Positions 1 through 9,607 are shown, counted from the first letter of the stretch. The stretch is DNA of 64,000 nucleotides from Amycolatopsis balhimycina FH 1894 (GCF_000384295.1 NZ_KB913037.1:2027975-2091974); one strand, 5' to 3'. Numbers and translations are program-made. The notes: generated from the sequence alone by a model not told the origin.

Positions 1-294
1 CGAGCGGAAGGTCCAGAGCGGGTGGTTCTCCACGTCGAGGAACGAGGCCGAACGCACGTCCTTGTCCCGCCACTCGTTGCCCGTGTCCACCGACGCGGCC
101 TCGACCGTGGCCGTGACCGACGAGCCGGTCACGTCTTCCCCGGTCACGATCCGGCCCGTGAACCGCCCGAACCGGCCGTGCACCTTGCTCACCATCATGT
201 GCGGCACGGTGAAGGACACATCGGAGTGGACGGGGTCGACGTCCCAGATCCCCGCGATGTAGCCGGGAATCGAAATCTTCGCTGCCGTGGTCAT
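1..294 (-). CDS. YceI-family protein, 3' end outside the window
   Basis: Ninety-eight codons are visible; the gene starts at the ATG ending at 294 and runs off the left edge. The translation opens MTTAAKISIPGYIAGIWDVD and continues with PVHSDVSFTVPHMMVSKVHG and GRFGGFTGRI. This is the N-terminal half of the YceI lipocalin-like beta-barrel, whose known members bind polyisoprenoids or related amphiphiles and are often stress-induced. No signal peptide is seen, so a cytoplasmic form is likely, as is common in actinobacteria. The start overlaps the stop of the upstream NmrA-like gene by ATGA, so the two are probably translationally coupled. The ligand cannot be predicted. Confidence 0.85.
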   Translation of the reverse strand, partial: MTTAAKISIPGYIAGIWDVDPVHSDVSFTVPHMMVSKVHGRFGRFTGRIVTGEDVTGSSVTATVEAASVDTGNEWRDKDVRSASFLDVENHPLWTFRS

Positions 295-1034
295 TGCTGC
301 GCGAGCCACTTGTCGAACGTGATCTCCCCGAGCCGGGCGTCCGGGCCGGGCAGCAGCGTCCGCTCCCCCAGCCGCACCCCGTAGTAGGTGGCCTGCTCGT
401 CGACGACGACGTCACGGGGGTCACCCTTGGCCGCAAGGCCCTTGCGCACCAGCTCGGGCAGCTGGAACTGCTCCGGGCCGCCGATCTCGCGGAGCCCGTT
501 CACCGGCTGCCCGATGGCGACGTGGCCGAGGCCGGCGGCGACATCCTCGGCGGCCATCGGCTGGATCAGCCCCGGCGGCAGGCGGACCACGCCGTCGACC
601 GTGCTGATGTCCGCGATGGTCTTGACGAACTCGAAGAACTGGGTGGCGTGCACGATCGAGTACGCCTGGCCGGACTCGCGGATCAGCCGCTCCTGAACGC
701 TTTTGGCGCGGAAGTAGCCCGACTCCAGCATCCGGTCCGTGCCGACCACCGACAGCGCCACGTAGTGCCCGACACCGGCCTTCGCCGCACACTCGAGCAG
801 GTTGGTGGTGGAGGTCCGGAAGAACTCCAGCACCGGATCGTCGGCGAACGACGGCGAGTTCGACACGTCCACCACGACCGCGGCGCCGTCGAGCACCTCG
901 GCCAGCCCTTCTCCGGTCAGGGTGTTCACCCCGGTGTTCGGGGCGGCGGCCACCGCCTCGTGACCGTGCTCGCCCAGTTTGCCGACCAGCTTCGAGCCGA
1001 TCAGCCCGGTTCCCCCGATTACGACGACCTTCAC
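291..1034 (-). CDS. NmrA-like NAD(P)-binding oxidoreductase
   Basis: A 247-residue atypical short-chain dehydrogenase. The start is taken as the GTG at 1034 (VKVVVIGGTGLIGSKLV), behind a GAAGGGAAAT ribosome site; the frame stays open upstream but gives no sensible sequence. Residues 5-15 hold the Rossmann motif GGTGLIGS. There is no YxxxK pair at the usual place (the sequence runs SVVGTDRMLESGYFRAKSVQE), and YFRAK may be the remaining equivalent. Known relatives are NAD(P)H-sensing or quinone/flavin-reducing proteins. It forms a two-gene unit with the YceI gene through an ATGA overlap. The substrate is unknown. Confidence 0.8.
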   Translation of the reverse strand: MKVVVIGGTGLIGSKLVGKLGEHGHEAVAAAPNTGVNTLTGEGLAEVLDGAAVVVDVSNSPSFADDPVLEFFRTSTTNLLECAAKAGVGHYVALSVVGTDRMLESGYFRAKSVQERLIRESGQAYSIVHATQFFEFVKTIADISTVDGVVRLPPGLIQPMAAEDVAAGLGHVAIGQPVNGLREIGGPEQFQLPELVRKGLAAKGDPRDVVVDEQATYYGVRLGERTLLPGPDARLGEITFDKWLAQQ

Positions 1035-1280
1035 GACATTTCCCTTCGTCCGGCGAACAGCTTCCGCAGCAAGGACAAGCCGGCGCGGGGATGTGTGACG
1101 CAGGAGGCAGTCACATCTGTGCGGGCCGCACTGTCCTGGTGGTGAAAGGTGCCCGGCCGAGCCGCGAGGTAAGAGCGAGAACACCGGGTTTCAGACGGCT
1201 CTCCGGAGTACGCGTCAAGCAGAGCGTGGCTGGTCCCACCCGCCGCCGGGCGCCTTCACCGGACGAGGAGAGGACCACGC

Positions 1281-3011
1281 ATGAACCCGACCGAGCGCAG
1301 GATCGCGACCTCCGCACTGGTGATCGGCACCGGCGGCTCCGGCCTGCGCGCCGCGATCCGGCTGGCCGAACGCGGCACCGAGGTGCTCCTGGTGGGCAAG
1401 CGGCCCAGCGCCGACGCCCACACCAACCTCGCCGCGGGCGGGATCAACGCGGCACTCGGCACCATGGACCCCGAGGACACCTGGCAGCAGCACGCCGCGG
1501 ACACGCTGCAGGAAAGCTACTTCCTCGCGGACCCGCGCACCGTCCGGATCGTCGCCGAGGGCGCCGCCCGGGGCATCGCGGAGCTGGAAAGCTGGGGCAT
1601 GCCGTTCGCCCGCGAGGCCGACGGGCGGGTCTCCCAGCGGTTCTTCGGCGCGCACACCTTCCGGCGGACCGCGTTCGCCGGCGACTACACCGGCCTGGAG
1701 ATCCAGCGGACCCTGGTGAACCGGGCCCGGCAGCTTTCCGTGCCGATCATCGACACGATGTACGTGACCCGGATCCTCACGCGCGACGGCGTCGTCTTCG
1801 GCGCCTACGGGTTCGACCTGGGCGACGGGACCCGGTACCTGATCCACGCCGACGCCGTGATCCTGGCGGCCGGCGGGCACACCCGGATCTGGCGGCGGAC
1901 CTCGTCACGGCGTGACGAGAACACCGGCGACTCGTTCCAGCTCGCCGTCACGGCGGGCGCGCGCATCCGCGACCCCGAGCTCGTCCAGTTCCACCCCTCC
2001 GGGCTGATCGCCCCCGAGGACGCGGCCGGCACGCTCGTGTCCGAGGCGGCCCGCGGCGAGGGCGGCATCCTGCGCAACCAGCTCGGCGAGCGGTTCATGG
2101 CCCGCTACGACCCGGCCCGGATGGAGCTGTCCACCCGCGACCGGGTCGCCCTCGCCGCCTACACCGAGATCAAGGAAGGCCGCGGCAGCCGGAACGGCGG
2201 AGTGTGGCTCGACGTCTCGCACCTGCCCCGGGAAACGATCATGCAGCGGCTCCCCCGCGTCTACCAGACCCTGATCGAACTGCAGATGCTCGACATCACC
2301 ACCACGCCGATCGAGGTCGCCCCGACGGCTCACTACTCGATGGGCGGGGTGTGGGTGCGGCCGGACGACCACGGCACCGGGGTGCCGGGCCTGTACGCCA
2401 TCGGCGAGGCCGCCAGCGGGCTGCACGGAGCCAACCGGCTCGGCGGCAACTCGCTGATCGAGCTGCTCGTCTACGGCCGGATCGCCGGCGACGCCGCCGC
2501 GGACTACTCGGCCGGCCTCGATGCCCAGCAGCGTGACGCGGCCGCGGTCGCCGAGGCACGCGACGAGGTGGACCGGCTGCTCGCGGCGAACGGGCCCGAG
2601 AACGTCCGCTCCCTGCAGCGGGCGATCCGCGACACGATGACCGAGCACGCCGGCGTCGTGCGCGACGAAGCGGGCCTCGCGACGGCACTGGGCCGGCTCG
2701 ACGACATCGAAGCGACCGCGAAGGACGTAGGTGTGCACCCCGACCGGGCCGGCTTCCAGGATCTGGCCCACGCGTTCGACCTGCGGTCGTCACTGGTCGC
2801 CGCCCGCGCGACCGTGGAGGCCGCGATCGAGCGCCGGGAGACCCGTGGCTGCCACAACCGCTCCGACTTCCCGGAGCCGGACCCGGCGCTGCAGGTCAAT
2901 CTGGTCTGGTCGGGGCCGGGGCAGGTGACCCGCGAGGCGGTGGCACCGGTGCCCACGGAGATCGCGGCCTTCGTCCGGGAAGTCTCGACGGCGGGCAAGC
3001 TCGTCGAATGA
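1281..3011 (+). CDS. FAD-dependent succinate dehydrogenase / L-aspartate oxidase-family flavoprotein
   Basis: A 576-residue flavoprotein that starts at ATG behind GAGGAGAGGACC. Family landmarks are the dinucleotide-binding GTGGSGLRAAIRLAERG near residue 17, the flavin-loop HTNLAAGGINAALG near 49, VQFHPSGL near 234, the substrate-site histidine in APTAHYSMGGVWV near 350 and the C-terminal FAD motif YAIGEAASGLHGANRLGGNS near 372. Length and architecture fit the FrdA/SdhA/NadB superfamily. No iron-sulphur or membrane-anchor subunit lies beside it, and neither do nadA or nadC, so it is not a standard succinate dehydrogenase or NAD operon. It may be a stand-alone soluble fumarate reductase or aspartate oxidase-like enzyme. 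Confidence 0.85.
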   Translation: MNPTERRIATSALVIGTGGSGLRAAIRLAERGTEVLLVGKRPSADAHTNLAAGGINAALGTMDPEDTWQQHAADTLQESYFLADPRTVRIVAEGAARGIAELESWGMPFAREADGRVSQRFFGAHTFRRTAFAGDYTGLEIQRTLVNRARQLSVPIIDTMYVTRILTRDGVVFGAYGFDLGDGTRYLIHADAVILAAGGHTRIWRRTSSRRDENTGDSFQLAVTAGARIRDPELVQFHPSGLIAPEDAAGTLVSEAARGEGGILRNQLGERFMARYDPARMELSTRDRVALAAYTEIKEGRGSRNGGVWLDVSHLPRETIMQRLPRVYQTLIELQMLDITTTPIEVAPTAHYSMGGVWVRPDDHGTGVPGLYAIGEAASGLHGANRLGGNSLIELLVYGRIAGDAAADYSAGLDAQQRDAAAVAEARDEVDRLLAANGPENVRSLQRAIRDTMTEHAGVVRDEAGLATALGRLDDIEATAKDVGVHPDRAGFQDLAHAFDLRSSLVAARATVEAAIERRETRGCHNRSDFPEPDPALQVNLVWSGPGQVTREAVAPVPTEIAAFVREVSTAGKLVE

Positions 3012-3060
3012 TCACTTGCCGGTGACCCGGCGCCGGCCCCGGTAGTCTCCTCGCGGAGAC

Positions 3061-5826
3061 ATGATGAAAAACAGCCGATCGCCGGAAGCCCTCGTCGGGC
3101 GGCGAGCCGAGTGCGAAGCCCTCAACGACCTGCTGGCGGGTGTCCGGGGCGGTCGAAGCGCGGCCGTCCTGGTGCACGGTGAGGCCGGCATCGGCAAGAC
3201 GGCGCTGCTGGAGTACCTACGGCGGAACGCGACCGGCTGTCAGGTCGGGCGGGCCACCGGCGTCGAGTCCGAAATGGAGCTCGCCTTCGGCGGACTGCAC
3301 CAGCTGTGTGCACCGTTCCTGGAGCACGCCGACCGGCTGCCCGCCCCTCAGCGCGAGGCGCTCGCCACGGTGTTCGGCATGACCGCGGCGCCGCCGCCGG
3401 ACCGTTTCCTGGTCGGGCTGGCGGTGTTGAGCCTGCTCGCCGAGGCGGCCGCGGACCGGCCGCTCGTCTGTCTCGTCGACGACGCCCAGTGGCTGGACCA
3501 GGTCTCGGCCCAGATCCTCGTCTTCGTGGCGCGCCGCCTCCTCGCCGAGCAGGTGGCGCTGGTGTTCGCGATGCGGGACCCGAGCGCCGGCCACGCGCTC
3601 ACGACCCTGCCGCGGCTCGAGGTGGCGGCACTGAGCGGCTATGACGCGGGTGTGCTGCTGGACTCGGCGTCCCGGGGACCGCTCGACGAACGGATCCGGG
3701 GCCGGATCCTGGCCGAGGCGCGCGGGAACCCCCTTGCCCTCCTGGAACTGCCACGGACCCTGACCGCGGCGGAGCTGGCCGGCGGGTTCGCCAGTCCCGA
3801 CGCCCGTCCCCTCGCCGGCCAGCTGGAAGAGGGGTTCCTCCGCCGCGTCCGGTCGTTGCCGGCGGAGACCCAGCGCGTGCTGCTCATCGCCGCCGCCGAG
3901 CCGGGCGGCGACGTCGCGTTGGTGCGGCGGGCCGCGCGGCACCTGGACATCGCGGCGGACGACGCGGCGGCCCCCGCGGAGGCGGCCGGGCTCCTCACTT
4001 TGGACACCTGGGTCCGGTTCCGGCACCCGCTGGTCCGGTCGGCGGCCTACCGCGCGGCACCGACCCGTGACCGCCAGGCCGTGCACCGGGCGCTGTCGGA
4101 GGCGACCGACGCCCAGGCCGACCCGGATCGGCGGGCCTGGCACCTGGCCTGCGCCACCGCGGGGCTCGACGAGTCCGTCGCCGCCGGGCTGGAACGGTCG
4201 GCGGACCAGGCGCGGGCACGCGGCGGCGTCGCGGCCGCGGCGGCCTTCCTCGCCCGAGCCGCCCAGCTCACCCCCGACCCGGCCCGCCGCGGTGCCCGAT
4301 CGCTGGCGGCGGCCCACGCCAAACACCAGGCCGGCGCCTTCGGCGAGGCGCTCACGCTGCTGGACGCGGCCGACCTCAACCCGCTCGACGAACTCGCCCG
4401 TGCCCAGTCGACCCTGCTGCGCGGCCAGGTCATGTTCGCCTCCCGCAGCGCCAGCGCCGGCCTGCCGGTGCTGCTCGACGCGGCGAAACAGCTCGAACCG
4501 CTCGACGCCGGCCTGGCCAGGGAGACCTACCGCGACGCGATCTACGCCGCGCTCACCGCGGGCCGGATGCCGGGCGACGAAGCCATCGAAAAGGTCGCCA
4601 GAGCCACGCTCACCATGGCCCCCGCGCCGGACGCGACGCGAACCGGCCTGCTCCTCGAAGGCCTGGCACGGATGACCGTCGAGAGCTACCCGGCCGGCGT
4701 GCCGCTGGTCCAGGAGGCACTGACCGCTTTCCGGGACGCGGAGCTCGCCGACGAGGAGGCGCTGGGCTGGCTCCCCCTCGCCTGCCGCATGGCGCACGCC
4801 GCCTGGGAGTTCGACACCTGGTCCGTTCTCTCGGCCAGGCTGGTCGAGCTGGCCCGTGGCACCAGGGCGTTGTCCGTGCTGCCGTCGGCGCTGCTGCTAC
4901 GGCTGTCGAACCGGGCCTACGCCGGGGACCTCACCGAGGCGGCCGCGCTCGTGGCCGAAGCCACGGCGATCGGCGAGGCCACCGGCAGCGGTTTCTTCGC
5001 CCACTACGGCGTGCTGGTGCTCGAACCGTGGCGCGGCGGCGAGGCCGAGACGCGCCGGGTGATCGACGTCATCACCCACGACATGCTCCTGCGCGGCGAG
5101 GGAAAGGTGCTGACCGCGACCGGCTGGGCGGCCGCGGTGCTGAACAACAGCCTGGGGCGCTACGAAGAGGCGTATGCCGCCGCCGGGCGCGGTTCGGCGT
5201 ACCCGCAGGAGCTGGGGCTGTCCATCGGGTCGACGGTCGAGCTGGTCGAGGCCGCGATCCGGACCGGCCGGACTGCGGACGCGACCGAGGCGGCCGCCAG
5301 GATCAGCGGGCTGGCCCAGGCAAGCGGTACCGACTGGGCGCTGGGCACCGCGGCGGGAGTGGCCGCGCAGGTGAGCGACAGGCGTGCGGCCGACGAGCTG
5401 TACCGCGAGGCGGTCGAACGGCTCGACCGGGCCGGTGTGCGGATGGAAGCCGCCCGGTTCCGGCTGCTCCACGGCGAGTGGCTGCGGCGCGCGGACCGCC
5501 GCGACGACGCGCGGGAACAGCTCGGCATCGCCCACGAGCTGCTGACCGACATCGGGGCCGAGGCGCTCGCCGAGCGCGCGCGGCGCGAGTACGAGGCGAC
5601 CGGAGCGACCGTTCGCCGTCCGGCCGTCCCGGCGCCGGCGACCCTCACCCCGCAGGAAGCACAGATCGCCCGCCTGGCCGGCGAGGGGCTGACCAACCCG
5701 GAGATCGGTGCGCGGTTGTTCATCAGCCCCCGCACCGTCGAATGGCACCTGAGCACCGTGTTCGCCAAGCTGGGCATCACGTCACGCCGGCAGTTGCGCA
5801 CTTCGCCGGCCGGCGAAGTCAGCTGA
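3061..5826 (+). CDS. LAL-type (large ATP-binding LuxR) transcriptional regulator
   Basis: A 921-residue MalT/LAL regulator. The N-terminal AAA-type ATPase carries Walker A GEAGIGKT near residue 40 and Walker B LVCLVDDAQWLD near 140. A long helical TPR-like middle follows. The last 60 residues form a LuxR helix-turn-helix (LTPQEAQIARLAGEGLTNPE and SPRTVEWHLSTVFAKLGI). The ATG lies 50 bases after the flavoprotein stop, behind CGCGGAG, so it may be cotranscribed with it. It closely resembles the 920-residue regulator at 6845-9607, for example VGLAVSLLAE-type and DDAQWLD-VSAQ segments in the same order, so the pair look like paralogues. The ligand and targets are unknown. Confidence 0.92.
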   Translation: MMKNSRSPEALVGRRAECEALNDLLAGVRGGRSAAVLVHGEAGIGKTALLEYLRRNATGCQVGRATGVESEMELAFGGLHQLCAPFLEHADRLPAPQREALATVFGMTAAPPPDRFLVGLAVLSLLAEAAADRPLVCLVDDAQWLDQVSAQILVFVARRLLAEQVALVFAMRDPSAGHALTTLPRLEVAALSGYDAGVLLDSASRGPLDERIRGRILAEARGNPLALLELPRTLTAAELAGGFASPDARPLAGQLEEGFLRRVRSLPAETQRVLLIAAAEPGGDVALVRRAARHLDIAADDAAAPAEAAGLLTLDTWVRFRHPLVRSAAYRAAPTRDRQAVHRALSEATDAQADPDRRAWHLACATAGLDESVAAGLERSADQARARGGVAAAAAFLARAAQLTPDPARRGARSLAAAHAKHQAGAFGEALTLLDAADLNPLDELARAQSTLLRGQVMFASRSASAGLPVLLDAAKQLEPLDAGLARETYRDAIYAALTAGRMPGDEAIEKVARATLTMAPAPDATRTGLLLEGLARMTVESYPAGVPLVQEALTAFRDAELADEEALGWLPLACRMAHAAWEFDTWSVLSARLVELARGTRALSVLPSALLLRLSNRAYAGDLTEAAALVAEATAIGEATGSGFFAHYGVLVLEPWRGGEAETRRVIDVITHDMLLRGEGKVLTATGWAAAVLNNSLGRYEEAYAAAGRGSAYPQELGLSIGSTVELVEAAIRTGRTADATEAAARISGLAQASGTDWALGTAAGVAAQVSDRRAADELYREAVERLDRAGVRMEAARFRLLHGEWLRRADRRDDAREQLGIAHELLTDIGAEALAERARREYEATGATVRRPAVPAPATLTPQEAQIARLAGEGLTNPEIGARLFISPRTVEWHLSTVFAKLGITSRRQLRTSPAGEVS

Positions 5827-6076
5827 CGGGCCGCGCGGTCCAGCCGAGCACGGCCCAGGTCGCCAGGAGCACGCCGGTCAGCAGCGGCACCGCGTCGCCC
5901 ACGGCGATGCCGAGGAGGACCAGTGGCCCCGCCGCCCACCCGGCGTACCGGTGCAGCCGTCTCACCGCGTCGCCGCCGAAGGAACGAAGCTGTTCGGCCA
6001 GTTCGGGATCTTCGGCCTTCATGCTTTTCTCGATGGCCCGCAGAGCGCGGTGCTCCTGGCGGTTCAGCGCGCTCAT
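5819..6076 (-). CDS. DUF3040 small membrane protein
   Basis: Eighty-five residues with the DUF3040 pattern: MSALNRQEHRALRAIEKSMK then EDPELAEQLRSFGG, followed by two hydrophobic segments (about residues 45-58 and 62-80). Family members are actinobacterial membrane proteins of unknown role. The start overlaps the stop of the universal stress gene upstream by ATGA, so they form a coupled pair. The 3' end overlaps the end of the convergent LAL gene by eight bases. Confidence 0.85.
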   Translation of the reverse strand: MSALNRQEHRALRAIEKSMKAEDPELAEQLRSFGGDAVRRLHRYAGWAAGPLVLLGIAVGDAVPLLTGVLLATWAVLGWTARPVS

Positions 6077-6786
6077 CGCGGTGTCCTCTCAGGACGGACG
6101 ACGGCGACCGGGCAGGGTGCGTGGTGCAGCACCGCGTGGCTGACCGAGCCACGCGCGGTCACGCCGGTCCGGCCGTGGGACCCGACGACCACCAGCCGGG
6201 CCGCGGCGGCGGTGGCCTGCTCGATCACCGCGTGGGCGGGCCGGTCCCGCACGACGACGCGCTGCACCACGACATCGGGGTACTTCTCGCTCCAGCCCGC
6301 CAGCCACTCGGCGAGCAGCGGATGTTCGGCGGTCTCGACGTCGTCCCAGCTCAGCAACGGCACCAGGCCGGCGTCGAGCGCGCTGTCGGTCCAGGCGTGC
6401 ACCGCGATCAACAGCGCTTCGCGCAGATCCGCCGTCCGGAAGGCGAACTCCAGTGCCGCCTCGCCGGACTGGGAGCCGTCGACGCCGACGACCACCGGAC
6501 CATCGCTTTCGGACGGCTGTTCCCCGCGCACGACGACGACCGGGCAGTCCGCGTGCGCGGTCAGTCCGGCGACTCTGCCGAGGCCCCGGTCACCGACGAC
6601 GAGCAGCGCCGCGCGACGCGATTTGGCGATCAGCAGCGGTATCGCGTCCTGAGCGCGGGTCACCACCTCCAGCGGAGCCCCGCGGCGCGCGGCTTCGCGT
6701 GCGGCCCATCGGGCGGCGTCGGCGGCCGATGACGACCCGTCGATGCCGACGACGACAGGCAGGTTTCCTTCTGGCCGATGTCCCAT
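6073..6786 (-). CDS. Tandem universal stress protein with a shortened first domain
   Basis: The product has 237 residues, starting at the ATG ending at 6786 behind AGGAGCGTGAG. It holds two Usp domains. Domain 1 begins PVVVGIDGSSSAADAARWAA but jumps from LEVVTRAQDAIPLLIAKS to LLVVGDRGLGRVAGLTAHAD. It lacks about 50 internal residues and the serine-containing end of the ATP loop. Domain 2 (from about residue 90, PVVVGVDGSQSGEAALEFA) is full length and keeps GSHGRTGVTARGSVS, the G-2x-G-9x-G(S/T)-like loop. Usp proteins bind ATP in the cytosol and act in dormancy or stress responses. The shortened domain 1 probably cannot bind nucleotide. Confidence 0.85.
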   Translation of the reverse strand: MGHRPEGNLPVVVGIDGSSSAADAARWAAREAARRGAPLEVVTRAQDAIPLLIAKSRRAALLVVGDRGLGRVAGLTAHADCPVVVVRGEQPSESDGPVVVGVDGSQSGEAALEFAFRTADLREALLIAVHAWTDSALDAGLVPLLSWDDVETAEHPLLAEWLAGWSEKYPDVVVQRVVVRDRPAHAVIEQATAAAARLVVVGSHGRTGVTARGSVSHAVLHHAPCPVAVVRPERTPR

Positions 6787-6844
6787 CTCACGCTCCTGTC
6801 CCAAGTCGACAGCCAGGACCGGACCGAGGACCGTGTTTGTGACA

Positions 6845-9607
6845 TCAGTGGGCGGCAGACGCCTCGCGGAGCTGCTTGCGCGAGTCGACACCGAGCTTCG
6901 TGAACACCTTGCGCAGATGCCATTCGACGGTGCGGGGGCTGATGAACAGCTCGGCGCCGATCTCCGAGTTCGTCTTCCCCTCGCCGGCGAGGCGGGCGAT
7001 CTGGGTTTCCTGTGCCGTGAGGACGTCCCGTGCCCCGGCCGTGCGCCGGCGTACCGACTCACCGGTGGCCAGGAGTTCGCGGCGGGCCCGTTCGGCGAAG
7101 GCGTCCGCGCCGAAGCTGCGCAGCATCTCGTGCGCGGTGTGCAGGTGTTCCCGCGCGTCGCGGCGCCGGTTCTCGCGTCGGAGCCATTCGCCGTACACCA
7201 GGTGGGTGCGCGCGAGATCGACGGCGACCCGGCTGTGGGCGAGCCGCTCGACGGACTCGCGGTACAGGCGATCCGCGGTTGCTCCGTCGCTGAGCAGGGC
7301 CGTCGACCGGGCCAGCACCCCGAGGGCCCAGTCCGTTCCGCTGGCGGTGGCGCGCTCCTCGAGCCGGCGCAGCGCGGCCGCGGCCGCTTCGGGGGCATCG
7401 GCGCGAGTGCCCGCCTCGACCAGTTCGGCGAGGGAGAACCCGAAGATCCCCAGGTCTTCGTGCTCGCACGCCTGTTGCGCACTGGACAGCGCGGCCCGGT
7501 ACTGACCGAAACTGTTGTACAGCAACGCGTTGAAGTAGTGACGCGCAGCGCTCGCACGGCCCTCTTTCCAGGTGCTCGCCCATTCGGCGCCGGCCTCGAG
7601 CACCGCGTGCGTCGTGGCATCGCCACGCCACGCCCGGAGCATCAGCCGGGCGTAGGCGAGGTGCGAGTTGCCGGTCACCTTCAAGATCGCGTTGTTCTCC
7701 TCGACCAGAGCCGCGGCTGCCTCGAACTCTCCGGCATGCACATGCACAACCCCGCGGTAGTTGAGGGCCAGGGGCAGGAAATTGAGCGCGCCGTTCTCGC
7801 GTGCCCCGCGGACGGCGTGGGTGGCCAGTTCGTGCCACGTTTCGTCGTCCCACATGTCTGCGGCCGCCAGCCAGGCCAACCAGTGCCAGCGCATGGTCTC
7901 GTCCGGTTTGTCCCCGGCCTCCTTCCGGAACGTCACCAGGGCACGGTGCAAGGACGGCGCACCCTGGACGTAGCCGTCGGCGAGCCGCGCTGCCAGGCCG
8001 TCGAGCAGGGTGTCCACCAGCCGGGGTGGCTGCGGTCCCGGCGGGCTGGCCCGGGCGGCCTCGGCAACCTTCCGCAGTGCGCCGGGTTCGCCCAGCCGGC
8101 CGGCCGAAACCGCTGATCCGATGGTTTCGAGGTACGCCTCACGCGCTCGTCCGTCGCCGGCCCCCGCCAGCTGCCCGGCCGCGTCGAGCAGCAACGGCAT
8201 CGCTTCGCCACCGCGTCGGCGCGCGAACGCGATCCGGCCGCGGAGCCAGGCCAGCAAGCCGTGCTGGACCTCGTCAAGTGGGCCGATCTCCGCGGCGGCG
8301 ATGAGTTCCAGCGCCGCGTCGGGATCCCCGGCCTCGAAGGTCGCCTGGGCCGCGGCCACCGCTCTCGCACCGCGCCTGGCCGGATCGGGCGTCAGTCCGG
8401 TCGCCCGCCGCAGGAACGCGGCCGCGGCCGCGACCCCGCCGCGAGCCTGGGCCTGGCCGGCGCACCGCTCCAGCTCCCCCGCCACGTCCTCGTCCGGTTC
8501 GGCCGCCGCCTGGGCGCGATGCCAGGCCCGGCGTTCCGCGTCGGATGCGGGATCGGTCGCCTCGGCGAGTGCCCGGTGCACCTCCCGGCGTTCGAACGGG
8601 TCCGCCGCGCGGTACACCGCCGAGCGCACCAGCGGATGCCGGAACCGCACCTGCGTACCGAGCTCGATCAGCCCGGTCGCCTCGGCCGCCGCCGCGGCAT
8701 CCGCACCGACGGCGAGCCGCTCGGCCGCTCGCCTCAGCAGCGACAAATCGCCCACCGGCTCGGCGGCCGCCGCCAGCAGAAGCCGTCGCGTCGCGGCCGG
8801 AAGCGACGCGAAGCGACGCAGGAAGCTCTGCTCGATCTGGCTCGCCAGCGGCCGCGCGTCCGGACGTCCGAAGCCGCCGGCCAGCTCCCCCGCCGTCAGC
8901 CCCTTCGGCAACTCCAGCAGCGCCAGCGGATTGCCTCTGGCCTCGGCGACGATCCGGTCCCGCACCCGCTCGTCGACGCGGCCGAGCAGCACCGAATCCA
9001 GCAGCGCCCGCGCATCGCCGTCACGCAGGCCCCCGACCACCAGCTCCCGCAGCCCGACCAGCGGATCCTCGCCCGGGCCGAGCGTCTGTGCCCGCACCGC
9101 GAACACCAGCGTCACCCGTTCGGCCAGCAGCCGGCGCGCGACGAAGGCGAGCGTCTGCGCGGACACCCGGTCAAGCCATTGGGCGTCGTCCACCACGCAG
9201 ACGAGTGGCTCGTCCTCCGCGACCTCGGCCAGCAGGCTGAGCACTGCCAACCCGACCATGAACCGGTCCGGCGCGCTCCCCGTGCTCAGCCCGAACGCGA
9301 CGGACAGCGCGGCCCGCTGCGCGTCCGGAAGCCGATCGAGCTCCCCCAGCATCGGCACGCACAGCTGGTGCACCCCGGCGAAGGCCAGCTCCATCTGCGA
9401 CTCGACGCCGGCGGCGCGCGCGATCCGGCAGCCGGCCGCGTTCGCCACGAGGTGTTCCACCAGCGCGGACTTGCCGATGCCCGCCTCGCCGCGCAGGACG
9501 AGCACCTGGCTCCGGCCCGACCTGGCGTCCGCCAGCAGCCGATCCAGCGCCGCACACTCGTCACGCCGGCCACGCAGCCCGCGCCGGGAATCGCTGCTCG
9601 AGATCAC
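6845..9607 (-). CDS. LAL-type LuxR-family regulator, second copy
   Basis: A 920-residue paralogue of the regulator at 3061-5826, in opposite orientation. It has Walker A GEAGIGKSALVEHL near residue 40, Walker B PLVCVVDDAQWLD near 140, a TPR-like middle and a C-terminal LuxR HTH (LTAQETQIARLAGEGKTNSE and SPRTVEWHLRKVFTKLGV). The start is uncertain: GTG at 9607 (VISSSDSRRGLRGRRDE) gives the length of the paralogue, but no good ribosome site precedes it, and the frame is open further upstream through the CBS gene region. It lies downstream of the CBS-pair gene on the same strand. Confidence 0.9.
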   Translation of the reverse strand: MISSSDSRRGLRGRRDECAALDRLLADARSGRSQVLVLRGEAGIGKSALVEHLVANAAGCRIARAAGVESQMELAFAGVHQLCVPMLGELDRLPDAQRAALSVAFGLSTGSAPDRFMVGLAVLSLLAEVAEDEPLVCVVDDAQWLDRVSAQTLAFVARRLLAERVTLVFAVRAQTLGPGEDPLVGLRELVVGGLRDGDARALLDSVLLGRVDERVRDRIVAEARGNPLALLELPKGLTAGELAGGFGRPDARPLASQIEQSFLRRFASLPAATRRLLLAAAAEPVGDLSLLRRAAERLAVGADAAAAAEATGLIELGTQVRFRHPLVRSAVYRAADPFERREVHRALAEATDPASDAERRAWHRAQAAAEPDEDVAGELERCAGQAQARGGVAAAAAFLRRATGLTPDPARRGARAVAAAQATFEAGDPDAALELIAAAEIGPLDEVQHGLLAWLRGRIAFARRRGGEAMPLLLDAAGQLAGAGDGRAREAYLETIGSAVSAGRLGEPGALRKVAEAARASPPGPQPPRLVDTLLDGLAARLADGYVQGAPSLHRALVTFRKEAGDKPDETMRWHWLAWLAAADMWDDETWHELATHAVRGARENGALNFLPLALNYRGVVHVHAGEFEAAAALVEENNAILKVTGNSHLAYARLMLRAWRGDATTHAVLEAGAEWASTWKEGRASAARHYFNALLYNSFGQYRAALSSAQQACEHEDLGIFGFSLAELVEAGTRADAPEAAAAALRRLEERATASGTDWALGVLARSTALLSDGATADRLYRESVERLAHSRVAVDLARTHLVYGEWLRRENRRRDAREHLHTAHEMLRSFGADAFAERARRELLATGESVRRRTAGARDVLTAQETQIARLAGEGKTNSEIGAELFISPRTVEWHLRKVFTKLGVDSRKQLREASAAH

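Noticed and set aside
1094..1115. TGTGAC-N10-GTCACA resembling a CRP site ahead of the flavoprotein gene
   Set aside because: CRP-type sites have six bases between TGTGA and TCACA; here there are twelve. It may be some operator, but no regulator can be named.
3217..4797. 526-codon minus-strand frame inside the first LAL gene
   Set aside because: Mirror frame of a GC-rich gene with Gly/Arg/Val-rich composition and no motifs. The plus-strand LAL has Walker and HTH motifs.
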